Below are positions 17,897 through 25,300 of a DNA stretch of 51,396 nucleotides, in pieces. Source of the DNA: CAXOVX01 sp964213345 (GTDB taxonomy: Bacteria > Pseudomonadota > Alphaproteobacteria > Rickettsiales > Midichloriaceae). The number at the start of each line of letters is the position of its first letter. The stretch's first letter is position 1. The notes beneath the pieces were generated by a model. That model worked only from the letters and a program-made list of their open reading frames with translations, did no database searches and was not told the origin of the DNA. Location of the stretch: the NCBI GenBank assembly GCA_964213345.1, contig CAXOVX010000041.1, positions 1-51,396 on the forward strand, written 5' to 3'. The position numbers and the translations under genes are program-made.

Positions 17897-19234
17897 ATGT
17901 TTCATAAATTCAAGTACTTGCTTTTATTATTTCCATTATTACTCAGCGCTTGCAGTGTAATAGATAAGTTGCTTGCAGACAAAAAAATCCCTTTGGAAGG
18001 ACATGGTGTATCGGTTGTAGAATATTTTCCTGATTCTATCACTCCGGATGATAAGTTAAATTCTTTAGATTTTAAAACGCCACCTCAAGTTGAAAATAGC
18101 TATATTGATGGCAGAACTCATAACGTTGGGAACATACTGTTCAATTGGCAAAATTTGAAGCTAAGTCGTAAATTAAGCATACATCCAAGCCATACATTAC
18201 CTCTCAGTAGCTTGCCTGTAATAGCCGAAGGAAAATTGGTAATACTGGAAGCTACAGGTATATTAAAAGCCTTTGATTTGGTGAGTGGTAAGATATTGTG
18301 GGAAAATTCTTTTTTTTCAAAATTTGAAAAATTTTTCTTTGGAAGACATTATTTAAGTGGTGGTATCTTGTATGAAAGTAGAAAATTATTTGTTACTGCT
18401 GGGGTAGACACAATCGGAGTTTTTGACATTGGTGATGGCAAATTATTGTGGCAAAAATCATTTTCTATGCCTCTTCGTTGCATTGCTGCTGTTAGTCAAG
18501 ATAGGGTAGTATTACAGGGAATGCAGGACACTTTGTATGTTCTTGATATTCAAGATGGCACAATGTTGTGGAATAGAGTCAATATAGGGAGCAAAGTCCA
18601 ATCTTTAAATGCCATTACACCTATAGTCATGAATGACAAAATAGTATTGATGCAAGAGCGAAACGACAAAATCGTAGCATTAGACCTTCAAACTGGAAGG
18701 GAATTTTGGACTCTAGGCACGGATTCATATAGTGCGTTTATAAAAACCGGCAATATAGTAGCTGACCATACTCCAATCTATGACAACGATATGGTTTTTA
18801 TGCCATTTGACAGTGGATCACTTATTGCAATGCACGCCAGAAATCCACAGGTATTGTGGAAGCGTTATTTAATGACAATAAAAGCTTCATGGATAGCGGG
18901 AGACTTGCTGTATACAATTAATGAAAGAAATCAATTATTGGCAGTATATAAGTATAATGGGCTGATAAAATGGGTAACTGATTTAAAAGCATATAGTGGT
19001 AATAAAGATAAACAGGATGTAGATCTATATTGCACTCCGCCAGTAGTTGCTGGGGATTTAGTACTCACAATAAACTCAGCAGGGCAAATGCTTGGATTCA
19101 ATTTGCTTACAGGGAAATTAGAACTCAATTTTAAAATGCCTAAAGGTCATTATCTACGACCTTTTGTGCACAGCAATATGCTATATGTTGTAAACAACAA
19201 CGGTACCATTACCATATACTCAAACAAGGATTGA
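17897..19234 (+). CDS. bamB: BamB, outer-membrane assembly lipoprotein
   Basis: Beta-propeller lipoprotein of the BAM complex that helps insert beta-barrel proteins into the outer membrane. The N-terminus is a lipoprotein signal: FKYLLLLFPLLLSAC with lipobox LSAC, cysteine at residue 19. The rest contains repeated PQQ-type blades: KAFDLVSGKILWEN, GVFDIGDGKLLWQKS, YVLDIQDGTMLWNR, VALDLQTGREFW and a later LGFNLLTGKLEL. The length of 445 aa is somewhat longer than E. coli BamB (392) but normal for alphaproteobacterial homologues. glyQ begins 17 bp after the stop, so the two are likely co-transcribed. No defects seen. Confidence 0.9.
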   Translation: MFHKFKYLLLLFPLLLSACSVIDKLLADKKIPLEGHGVSVVEYFPDSITPDDKLNSLDFKTPPQVENSYIDGRTHNVGNILFNWQNLKLSRKLSIHPSHTLPLSSLPVIAEGKLVILEATGILKAFDLVSGKILWENSFFSKFEKFFFGRHYLSGGILYESRKLFVTAGVDTIGVFDIGDGKLLWQKSFSMPLRCIAAVSQDRVVLQGMQDTLYVLDIQDGTMLWNRVNIGSKVQSLNAITPIVMNDKIVLMQERNDKIVALDLQTGREFWTLGTDSYSAFIKTGNIVADHTPIYDNDMVFMPFDSGSLIAMHARNPQVLWKRYLMTIKASWIAGDLLYTINERNQLLAVYKYNGLIKWVTDLKAYSGNKDKQDVDLYCTPPVVAGDLVLTINSAGQMLGFNLLTGKLELNFKMPKGHYLRPFVHSNMLYVVNNNGTITIYSNKD

Positions 19235-19251
19235 GCCAATATTAGAGATGT

Positions 19252-20106
19252 ATGTATTTTCAGGATATCATTTTAGCATTGCAGCACTTTTGGATAAAGC
19301 AGGGCTGCATTTTGTTGCAACCTTACGACATGGAAATAGGAGCTGGAACTTCACATCCTGCAACTGGATTGAGGTGCTTAGATGCAAATCCATGGAAAGT
19401 AGTGTATGTGCAGTCTTGTCGTAGACCCTCTGATGGTAGATATGGTGATAATCCCAACAGAGTACAGCACTATTACCAGATGCAGGTTATACTCAAACCC
19501 TCTCCCATCAATATCCAGGAACTTTGTTTACAAAGTCTAAAAACAGTAGGAATAGACAGTTTTAATCATGATTTGCGTTTTGTTGAAGACGATTGGGCAA
19601 ACCCAACTCTAGGAGCTTGGGGGCTAGGCTATGAAATTTGGTGCAATGGCATGGAAATAGCCCAGTTTACTTACATGCAACAATTAGGGGGCATTGAATG
19701 TAAGCCTGTTCCGGTAGAAATTACCTATGGACTAGAGAGGCTAGCATTGTATATACAAAATGTGAACAAGGTTTGGGATATTAAATGGGATGATAACACA
19801 ACTTATTATGATATCTTTGGTGCTACTGAAAAGGAATATTGTTACTATAACTTTGAGTACGCTAATACTGAGACGTTAGGGCGGCATTTTCGCGATTATT
19901 TAGATGAGGCGGAGGCGTTGTTGGGGTGTGGTGTTGCGCAACCTGCTTATGATTATTGTCTAAAAGCTTCACATGCATTCAATGTGCTAGAAGCACGGGG
20001 TGTGTTGAGTGTCGCAGAAAGAGCGGCATACATTGCAGCAGTACGCAAAACTATGAGAGAGTGTTGTCAGTTATGGGTGGAATTGAGGAGGCAAGACAAA
20101 TTATAA
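19252..20106 (+). CDS. glyQ: Glycyl-tRNA synthetase alpha subunit
   Basis: Catalytic alpha subunit of the heterotetrameric bacterial glycyl-tRNA synthetase, activating glycine and charging tRNA-Gly. Hallmarks: FQDIILALQHFWIKQGC at the N-terminus, QPYDMEIGAGTSHPAT, YVQSCRRPSDGRYG (motif 2 region), GLGYEIWCNGMEI and TYGLERLALYIQ (motif 3). At 284 aa it is full length. The beta subunit gene glyS, which commonly follows glyQ, is not present here: the next gene is an unrecognised 505-aa frame 31 bp downstream. glyS must be elsewhere in the genome for the enzyme to work. The second of two overlapping ATGs is in frame and is used. Confidence 0.97.
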   Translation: MYFQDIILALQHFWIKQGCILLQPYDMEIGAGTSHPATGLRCLDANPWKVVYVQSCRRPSDGRYGDNPNRVQHYYQMQVILKPSPINIQELCLQSLKTVGIDSFNHDLRFVEDDWANPTLGAWGLGYEIWCNGMEIAQFTYMQQLGGIECKPVPVEITYGLERLALYIQNVNKVWDIKWDDNTTYYDIFGATEKEYCYYNFEYANTETLGRHFRDYLDEAEALLGCGVAQPAYDYCLKASHAFNVLEARGVLSVAERAAYIAAVRKTMRECCQLWVELRRQDKL

Positions 20107-20137
20107 CATAATCACATGAGAGAGACGGAGGGATAGT

Positions 20138-21655
20138 ATGAATGGGAAGAGAGAAGAGGAAGCTCGATTAACGATGTTGGAAAAAGCGGAAGCATTCTTT
20201 AATAAGAGCAAAGAAGGAGTGATCTCAGCATATGAATTGCGTTTTAGTAAGTATGAGAAGGATTTGTTAAAGTTAGGAAGAGACGCAGAAGCATTTTATG
20301 GTTCGGTGCAATCATTGCGAGGGTCGTATATCGATTTTATAAAAACTCTGACACAAGAACAAATGAACAATGTTAGTATGGGGATAGATGTAGTTGATTT
20401 TATTGCGAATCTATTGCGGGAGAAGGGGTATCACGAAAACTTTGAAACATTTTTATCCGCTTTTAAAGAGCCAGAGAATACGAAGCCATTGTACTATATC
20501 AGTGCTGGATGTGCTGATTACCCTGTACAAGAACTTCCGAAATTTGCTCAAGATGATGTCAATAATAATAGAGTGGGGATTTTGATTGATCCCAGTTACA
20601 ATGATGATGGTAAAAATCAGGAAGTATATGGGCAGGACGGGCTATACAGGATCAAATGTTTAACTAACACTCTCAGCTCTCCAAAATTTCAAGATCGGTT
20701 GAACGGATTCATTAAAAAATCTATAGAGAATCATGGCATTTTTATAATTATTGATTCTATGCTTGGCTATTTAAATAAAGACTTGCTTCAAATACTTGAT
20801 GTTTATCTCAAAAAAAATCCACAAGACGTAGATAAAATCTGCTATATAGATGCTTACGCGCTGGATGTACCAAAAGCTATAACATTCCAAATGGGAGAAA
20901 AGTGCACGAAAATAAAGAGCAGTATATTCCTTATAAATGAAGCTTACATGCAAACTCCTATCTCCGACCTTGTGAATCAAGACAGTAAGTATCTTAAAAA
21001 TGGACAAGGCCACGTTTTCTTAGGCGCACAGCTTGGTGAATTTACACTTGAAAACTTTAGGCAAATCCTAAGCGGTCAGTACGTGGGAAAGCAATACAGT
21101 GAGTTTTTTTCGTGCAGCAACAATGAATATGAAGAAATTTGCAAGCAGGTAAACGTACAGGTCCAAAGATCTAGGAAAAGAACACTAGAAGCGCCAAAAA
21201 TGGTCGTTTCCAACGTTTCAGAATTAGGTAAGTTTTTCATTTCAGATACTGCAGCTCAACAAGCAGTAGAAATGGCCAGGCAGAATTTAGTGCATAACCT
21301 GCTAAAAAGCATATCAGGCCTTACAAAATTACAAAATGCGGGAGAATTTAGTAAGCAGTTAAAGAATTTGCTTGATCGAACGGCGTCAGATAAATTAAAT
21401 AAATGTAATGACGATATAAAAAAAGCTGATTTAAACAGAGAATTAGCTATCCAATTCACCAATTGTGCATGCAATCAAGGGATGCTTAGTGAGTTAGCCA
21501 GAAAAATATATAACAAAACACATTACACAAAATTGAAAATAGGTGGATATTTGAAGGGGGAAACGTACATCCCTCTAACGCAGAATGCATTTAGAATTAC
21601 TGGAGAAATGATCATAAAGACATTATTCGGCGACGAAAAAATTATGAGCAAGTAA
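20138..21655 (+). CDS. Unrecognised 505-aa protein downstream of glyQ
   Basis: I recognise no family. The start follows GACGGAGGGATAGT, a strong ribosome-binding site. Residues 1-60 are highly charged and helical (REEEARLTMLEKAEAFF). The middle (about residues 120-260) alternates hydrophobic strands and helices, including YYISAGCADYPVQEL, RVGILIDPSYNDDG, HGIFIIIDSMLGY and KICYIDAYALDVPKA, which would fit a Rossmann-like alpha/beta fold. The C-terminal half is helical with a KIGGYLKGETYIP element near residue 470. No signal peptide or membrane helix. Position suggests read-through from bamB-glyQ, but it replaces the expected glyS and shows no resemblance to it. It could be an accessory or effector gene that landed in the operon. 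Confidence 0.75.
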   Translation: MNGKREEEARLTMLEKAEAFFNKSKEGVISAYELRFSKYEKDLLKLGRDAEAFYGSVQSLRGSYIDFIKTLTQEQMNNVSMGIDVVDFIANLLREKGYHENFETFLSAFKEPENTKPLYYISAGCADYPVQELPKFAQDDVNNNRVGILIDPSYNDDGKNQEVYGQDGLYRIKCLTNTLSSPKFQDRLNGFIKKSIENHGIFIIIDSMLGYLNKDLLQILDVYLKKNPQDVDKICYIDAYALDVPKAITFQMGEKCTKIKSSIFLINEAYMQTPISDLVNQDSKYLKNGQGHVFLGAQLGEFTLENFRQILSGQYVGKQYSEFFSCSNNEYEEICKQVNVQVQRSRKRTLEAPKMVVSNVSELGKFFISDTAAQQAVEMARQNLVHNLLKSISGLTKLQNAGEFSKQLKNLLDRTASDKLNKCNDDIKKADLNRELAIQFTNCACNQGMLSELARKIYNKTHYTKLKIGGYLKGETYIPLTQNAFRITGEMIIKTLFGDEKIMSK

Positions 21656-21745
21656 GAAACATAACGCTGTTCCACACTACCATGCAAAGCGCGTTTTTCA
21701 CACGTTCACACGAAGGGATTGGGGGAGGCCTTGTTGATGGGGGCG

Positions 21746-21871
21746 TGTCCCGTTTTTAAATGAGCACTAGGAGCGCAATGGTGAGGGCAAGGGAGTTGTA
21801 GTAATACCACATGACTGAGCCTGAATCCTGCAACTCGACAATATAGGTATTAAAAGGGGGACTTGGTATTA
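21746..21871 (+). repeat. MITE copy 3, provides ftsI stop codon
   Basis: TGTCCCGTTTTTAAATGAGC, CACTAGGAGCGCAATGGTG, TAGTAATACCACATGACTGAG, ending GGGGGACTTGGTATTA. The terminal TTA at 21869-21871, read on the minus strand, is the TAA stop of ftsI. Confidence 0.8.
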
Positions 21872-23521
21872 GCGCTTGGCTAGCATTTTGTAGCGAGGTG
21901 TGTACTCCACAAACATCTGCTTTGCTACCTCAGGATCGTCTTGCTCTTGTGGCAATACGTCAAGTATGTTTGCTGTTTTTCGTATTATCTCTCCTGCTGC
22001 AGGTGCAGCTATAGCCCCACCTGTAGTAAATCCCTTGTTTACCTGATTATTTTTAGCTTCGTCGATAGCAACAAAAATAACATAACGTGGATCATTAATT
22101 GGGAAAGCACCCATAAACAAAGCAATATTAGTATGCTTACTGTACCTTCCATTTACCACTTTTTCTACCGTACCAGTTTTACCACCGACAAAATATCCAG
22201 GAACATTTGCAGCTTTACCTGATCCATATTCTACCACTAAACGTAGCAATTTACGCATCATGAGGGAGGTATTATTACTTAAAACGCGTTTTGTCTCTCC
22301 ATTTTGATTTTCTGCTTGTTTGATTAATGTAGGATGATGTAAAAGACCCCCATTAACAACCGCAGCCATAGCTTGTACACTGTGTAATGCGGTTACCGCA
22401 ATCCCGTGGCCGTAGCTTATCGTTGCTAAGTGCACATCACTCCAGCGTTTTTCGTTTGGATAAAGCGGCTTACCAACTTCTCCTATATCAAAGGTAACTG
22501 GCGATAACATACCAAATTTGCGTAAATATTCTCTTTGTTTAGCAATACCCAAACGCCGTGCTATTTGTGCTACACCCAAATTAGAGGAATACATCAAAAT
22601 CTCTGGCACAGAAAGCACCCCCCCCTTCCCTCTATAATCATGTATAGTATATTTACCTACTTTTATCGGCTGAGATACGTCAAAAGCTTCATCAACAGCA
22701 ATTTTTCCAAAATCCAATGCGCTTGCAATTGTAAGTATCTTGAAAGTTGATCCCATTTCATTTACAGCCAGCGTAGCCTGATTAAAAGATTGCTTTAACT
22801 CTGTTTTATTGAGCTTGTTCAAATTAAAATCAGGTAAACTCACCATTCCTACGACTTCACTAGTACTAATATCCATCATGATACCAATACCACCTACGGC
22901 ATTATGTAGACTTATAGCATGTTGTAGTTCTTCTTTAATGATGTTTTGAACTCTGATATCCAAAGCTAATTGCAATGTACTAGCATCATTCTTTAATCTT
23001 GAATCGTATGCCCTCTCTATTCCAGCTAATCCATTACCATCAATATCCACGTATCCTAGAGCATGAGAACACAAATTTTCGTGAGGATAGAATCGTTTTT
23101 GATCAGGAACAAAATACACTCCTGGAATACCTAGATTATGTACACGTTTTTGCTCTTCTGGCGTTATATGGCGCTTAATCCACACAAACTCTTTTTCTAC
23201 GAAAAATTTGTCTAGTAACTGTTGCTCAGTAATGCCGGCAATAGCTTGACTTATACTAGAAGCTGCCTTGGCCTTATCCACAAATTGCTTAGGCCTAGCA
23301 TATATAGAAGACGTCATAATATTTGTTGCTAGCAACACACCATTCCTATCTTCAATAGAAGCCCTTGCAATATCACCATTTATAGCAACAATTTTATTTC
23401 GCTTCATATCTAAAATCGCTACCTGATCACCAACACCACTAATACCAAGCTCCACAAGCTTAAGTGCGATAGTAACATAGCAGCAAATTATAATAATCAG
23501 AATAAGATTAAATCGCCACAT
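21869..23521 (-). CDS. ftsI: FtsI (PBP3), division transpeptidase
   Basis: Class B penicillin-binding protein that cross-links septal peptidoglycan in the divisome. An N-terminal membrane helix (FNLILIIIICCYVTIALKL) is followed by the dimerisation/pedestal region (RGxI-like DRNGVLLATN) and the transpeptidase domain with STFK (about residue 259), SSN and KTGTVEK (about 448). The open frame reaches 23635 through a TTG, but the ATG at 23521 follows GAGGAGGG with ideal spacing and begins at MWRFNLIL just before the membrane helix; I therefore use 550 aa. The stop codon lies in the terminal repeat of a MITE, so the last residues (MLAKR) may differ from the ancestral tail. Third gene of rsmH-ftsL-ftsI. 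Confidence 0.94.
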   Translation of the reverse strand: MWRFNLILIIIICCYVTIALKLVELGISGVGDQVAILDMKRNKIVAINGDIARASIEDRNGVLLATNIMTSSIYARPKQFVDKAKAASSISQAIAGITEQQLLDKFFVEKEFVWIKRHITPEEQKRVHNLGIPGVYFVPDQKRFYPHENLCSHALGYVDIDGNGLAGIERAYDSRLKNDASTLQLALDIRVQNIIKEELQHAISLHNAVGGIGIMMDISTSEVVGMVSLPDFNLNKLNKTELKQSFNQATLAVNEMGSTFKILTIASALDFGKIAVDEAFDVSQPIKVGKYTIHDYRGKGGVLSVPEILMYSSNLGVAQIARRLGIAKQREYLRKFGMLSPVTFDIGEVGKPLYPNEKRWSDVHLATISYGHGIAVTALHSVQAMAAVVNGGLLHHPTLIKQAENQNGETKRVLSNNTSLMMRKLLRLVVEYGSGKAANVPGYFVGGKTGTVEKVVNGRYSKHTNIALFMGAFPINDPRYVIFVAIDEAKNNQVNKGFTTGGAIAAPAAGEIIRKTANILDVLPQEQDDPEVAKQMFVEYTPRYKMLAKR

Positions 23522-23631
23522 TACAATACCCTCCTCATATCGAGGAAAGTGTACCGAAAACTTTATTTCAGTAGAATGAAAGTTATTTTTATGTTTAAGC
23601 ATCACATTTGAAATATAGAATGACGTAATAA

Positions 23632-23937
23632 TCAATCATAGCGAGCATCGTCATAATAACTATCAGGAATTTCTACAACCACGATTTGATGCCTTTCAAT
23701 AGGCTGTAGTTGTGGTACCAAGAACATAAGACTTTTTATACTCTGTGGCCTTGTAAGATATGCCAACTCTACTTTTAATAGGCGTATATTATTTCCTTCC
23801 TCTAATATCAGCTTTTCTGTGTGATTCAATAGAGTAAGTTTTTGTTGTGCATAGTATTTAACGACAAAAACTGCACAAATAGCCAAAACTACGGCTATAC
23901 ATGCTGCTATTATAGAAGAATTAAATATTTTTAACAT
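23632..23937 (-). CDS. ftsL: FtsL-like divisome protein
   Basis: Small bitopic protein of 101 aa between rsmH and ftsI, the position of ftsL in the division/cell-wall cluster. It has one N-terminal membrane helix (IIAACIAVVLAICAVFVV) followed by a periplasmic coiled-coil-like segment with regularly spaced hydrophobics (LTLLNHTEKLILEEGNNI) and LKVELAYLTRPQSIKSL, resembling the end of FtsL coiled coils in alphaproteobacteria. In the divisome FtsL joins FtsB and FtsQ to activate FtsWI. FtsL sequences are poorly conserved, so the call relies on gene order, size and topology. Confidence 0.8.
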   Translation of the reverse strand: MLKIFNSSIIAACIAVVLAICAVFVVKYYAQQKLTLLNHTEKLILEEGNNIRLLKVELAYLTRPQSIKSLMFLVPQLQPIERHQIVVVEIPDSYYDDARYD

Positions 23938-23949
23938 TTTTTTGATACT

Positions 23950-24912
23950 CTACAAAATTCTACGAATAGCTCTAAGCTTAGCCGACCTTGCGCGTTTATT
24001 ATATTTTAACTCACTTAATGTTGGCTTTATCACTTTCTTGTTGATAAGGATAAAACACTTACTTTTTTGGCAATCTCTTGCATAAGTACCATCAATTACA
24101 GAATGGGTATATTTGTTTCTTCTTTTATTTTCAACTTCTGCGCCTTTTAACCTTCTGAAGTGTGTTTTTACAATTTTATCTTCCAACCCCTGAAATGTAA
24201 TAATAATCAACGCCCCACCTACAGCAAGTAATTCTATAGCGTCCTCTAACGCCTTATCTAGTTCTGTTAATTCATCGTTTATGGCTATACGCAAAGCTTG
24301 AAATGTCTGTGTTGCTGGATGAAACCCGGGCTTACAACTGCCTACAACTTCTCTCACAATTTCAGCTAGCTCTAGCGTAGAAGTAATTCTCTTCCGTTTA
24401 CGCTTTTCACATATACATTTAGCTATTTTTTCAGCTTTTTTCTCTTCTCCATATCTCCATAGTATCTCGCTTAACTTATGCGCGGGGTATTCATTTATTA
24501 TATCTGCGGCTGTCAACTGATTACATCCCATAGTCATGAGTAGTGGCCCATCTCCGTAAAATGAAAATCCTCTTTCTGGATTATCTATTTGCATGGAAGA
24601 AACCCCAACATCAAACAGCATTCCATTTAATTCCTCTAATCCCCAAGCAGAGCATAATTTTCCTAATTCACTAAAGCATGATTTTGCAAAAAAGAAACGT
24701 TCTTGATATTGAACACCTAATACATCTGCATATCTTTTCGCTGCCATATCTCTGTCTATGGCATACACTTTGCATAAAGTCGCATCCAAAATAGCCTTGC
24801 TATGCCCACCTGCACCAAAAGTAGCATCTAAATAAATCCCTCCTGCTGTTGGATTCAGAATACTTAGTACTTCACCCAATAAAACAGGTATATGAGCAGG
24901 CCTAACATTCAT
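23950..24912 (-). CDS. rsmH: RsmH, 16S rRNA m4C1402 methyltransferase
   Basis: SAM-dependent enzyme (old name MraW) that methylates N4 of C1402 in the 16S rRNA decoding site. Signatures: HIPVLLGEVL at the N-terminus, the SAM-binding DATFGAGGHSKAIL, DVGVSSMQIDNPERGFSF, and ALRIAINDELTEL followed by ITFQGLEDKIVK in the catalytic domain. The open frame begins at a TTG (24948), but the ATG at 24912 starts directly at NVRPAHIP as in homologues, giving 320 aa, a normal size. First gene of the rsmH-ftsL-ftsI run; the mraZ gene that often precedes it is not seen in the 350-bp gap upstream. Confidence 0.94.
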   Translation of the reverse strand: MNVRPAHIPVLLGEVLSILNPTAGGIYLDATFGAGGHSKAILDATLCKVYAIDRDMAAKRYADVLGVQYQERFFFAKSCFSELGKLCSAWGLEELNGMLFDVGVSSMQIDNPERGFSFYGDGPLLMTMGCNQLTAADIINEYPAHKLSEILWRYGEEKKAEKIAKCICEKRKRKRITSTLELAEIVREVVGSCKPGFHPATQTFQALRIAINDELTELDKALEDAIELLAVGGALIIITFQGLEDKIVKTHFRRLKGAEVENKRRNKYTHSVIDGTYARDCQKSKCFILINKKVIKPTLSELKYNKRARSAKLRAIRRIL

Positions 24913-25185
24913 CTTGATTGCAAATTTATTATCATGCCTAAAACACAACGCAAGACTCCCCCGAGTTTTGCCGAAAAAGATTCCTATATTGCGTGTAAAA
25001 CAAATCCTCAGGAGTGGATCTCAATACAAAGAGGCACCGTAACACATATTAAGTATTAGTAGAAGTTTTTTGTTATCTTGTTTTACGCATGGATTTTACA
25101 AAAGATCTGGAGCGCTAATAAAAATAGAAAAGTGCTTTTACGCATTATATCAATAAATAAAGATCATTAGCAGCAAACAACTACA

Positions 25186-25212
25186 CCGTAACTTATTACG
25201 GTATACTACCGT
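25186..25212. promoter_or_regulatory. Overlapping dyads upstream of the 864-aa gene
   Basis: CCGTAA-ctta-TTACGG (25186-25201) and ACGGTA-tac-TACCGT (25198-25212) are both perfect and share the middle arm. They lie 18 bp before the TTGACA of the promoter. They could be repressor half-sites or mutually exclusive hairpins. The rest of the 24913-25300 gap is AT-rich without a recognisable gene. Confidence 0.45.
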
Positions 25213-25229
25213 CGCTCTAATTTTATATC

Positions 25230-25257
25230 TTGACAAAAAGTATATTATATATAAATA
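25230..25257 (+). promoter_or_regulatory. Promoter candidate for the 864-aa gene
   Basis: TTGACA at 25230-25235 and TAAATA at 25252-25257, 16 bp apart, 44 bp before the start codon; the spacer is purely AT-rich apart from two G or C residues. Confidence 0.45.
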
Positions 25258-25300
25258 ATCCGTATTTAATTAATAAAATAATAAAAATAGAGGAATCTAC

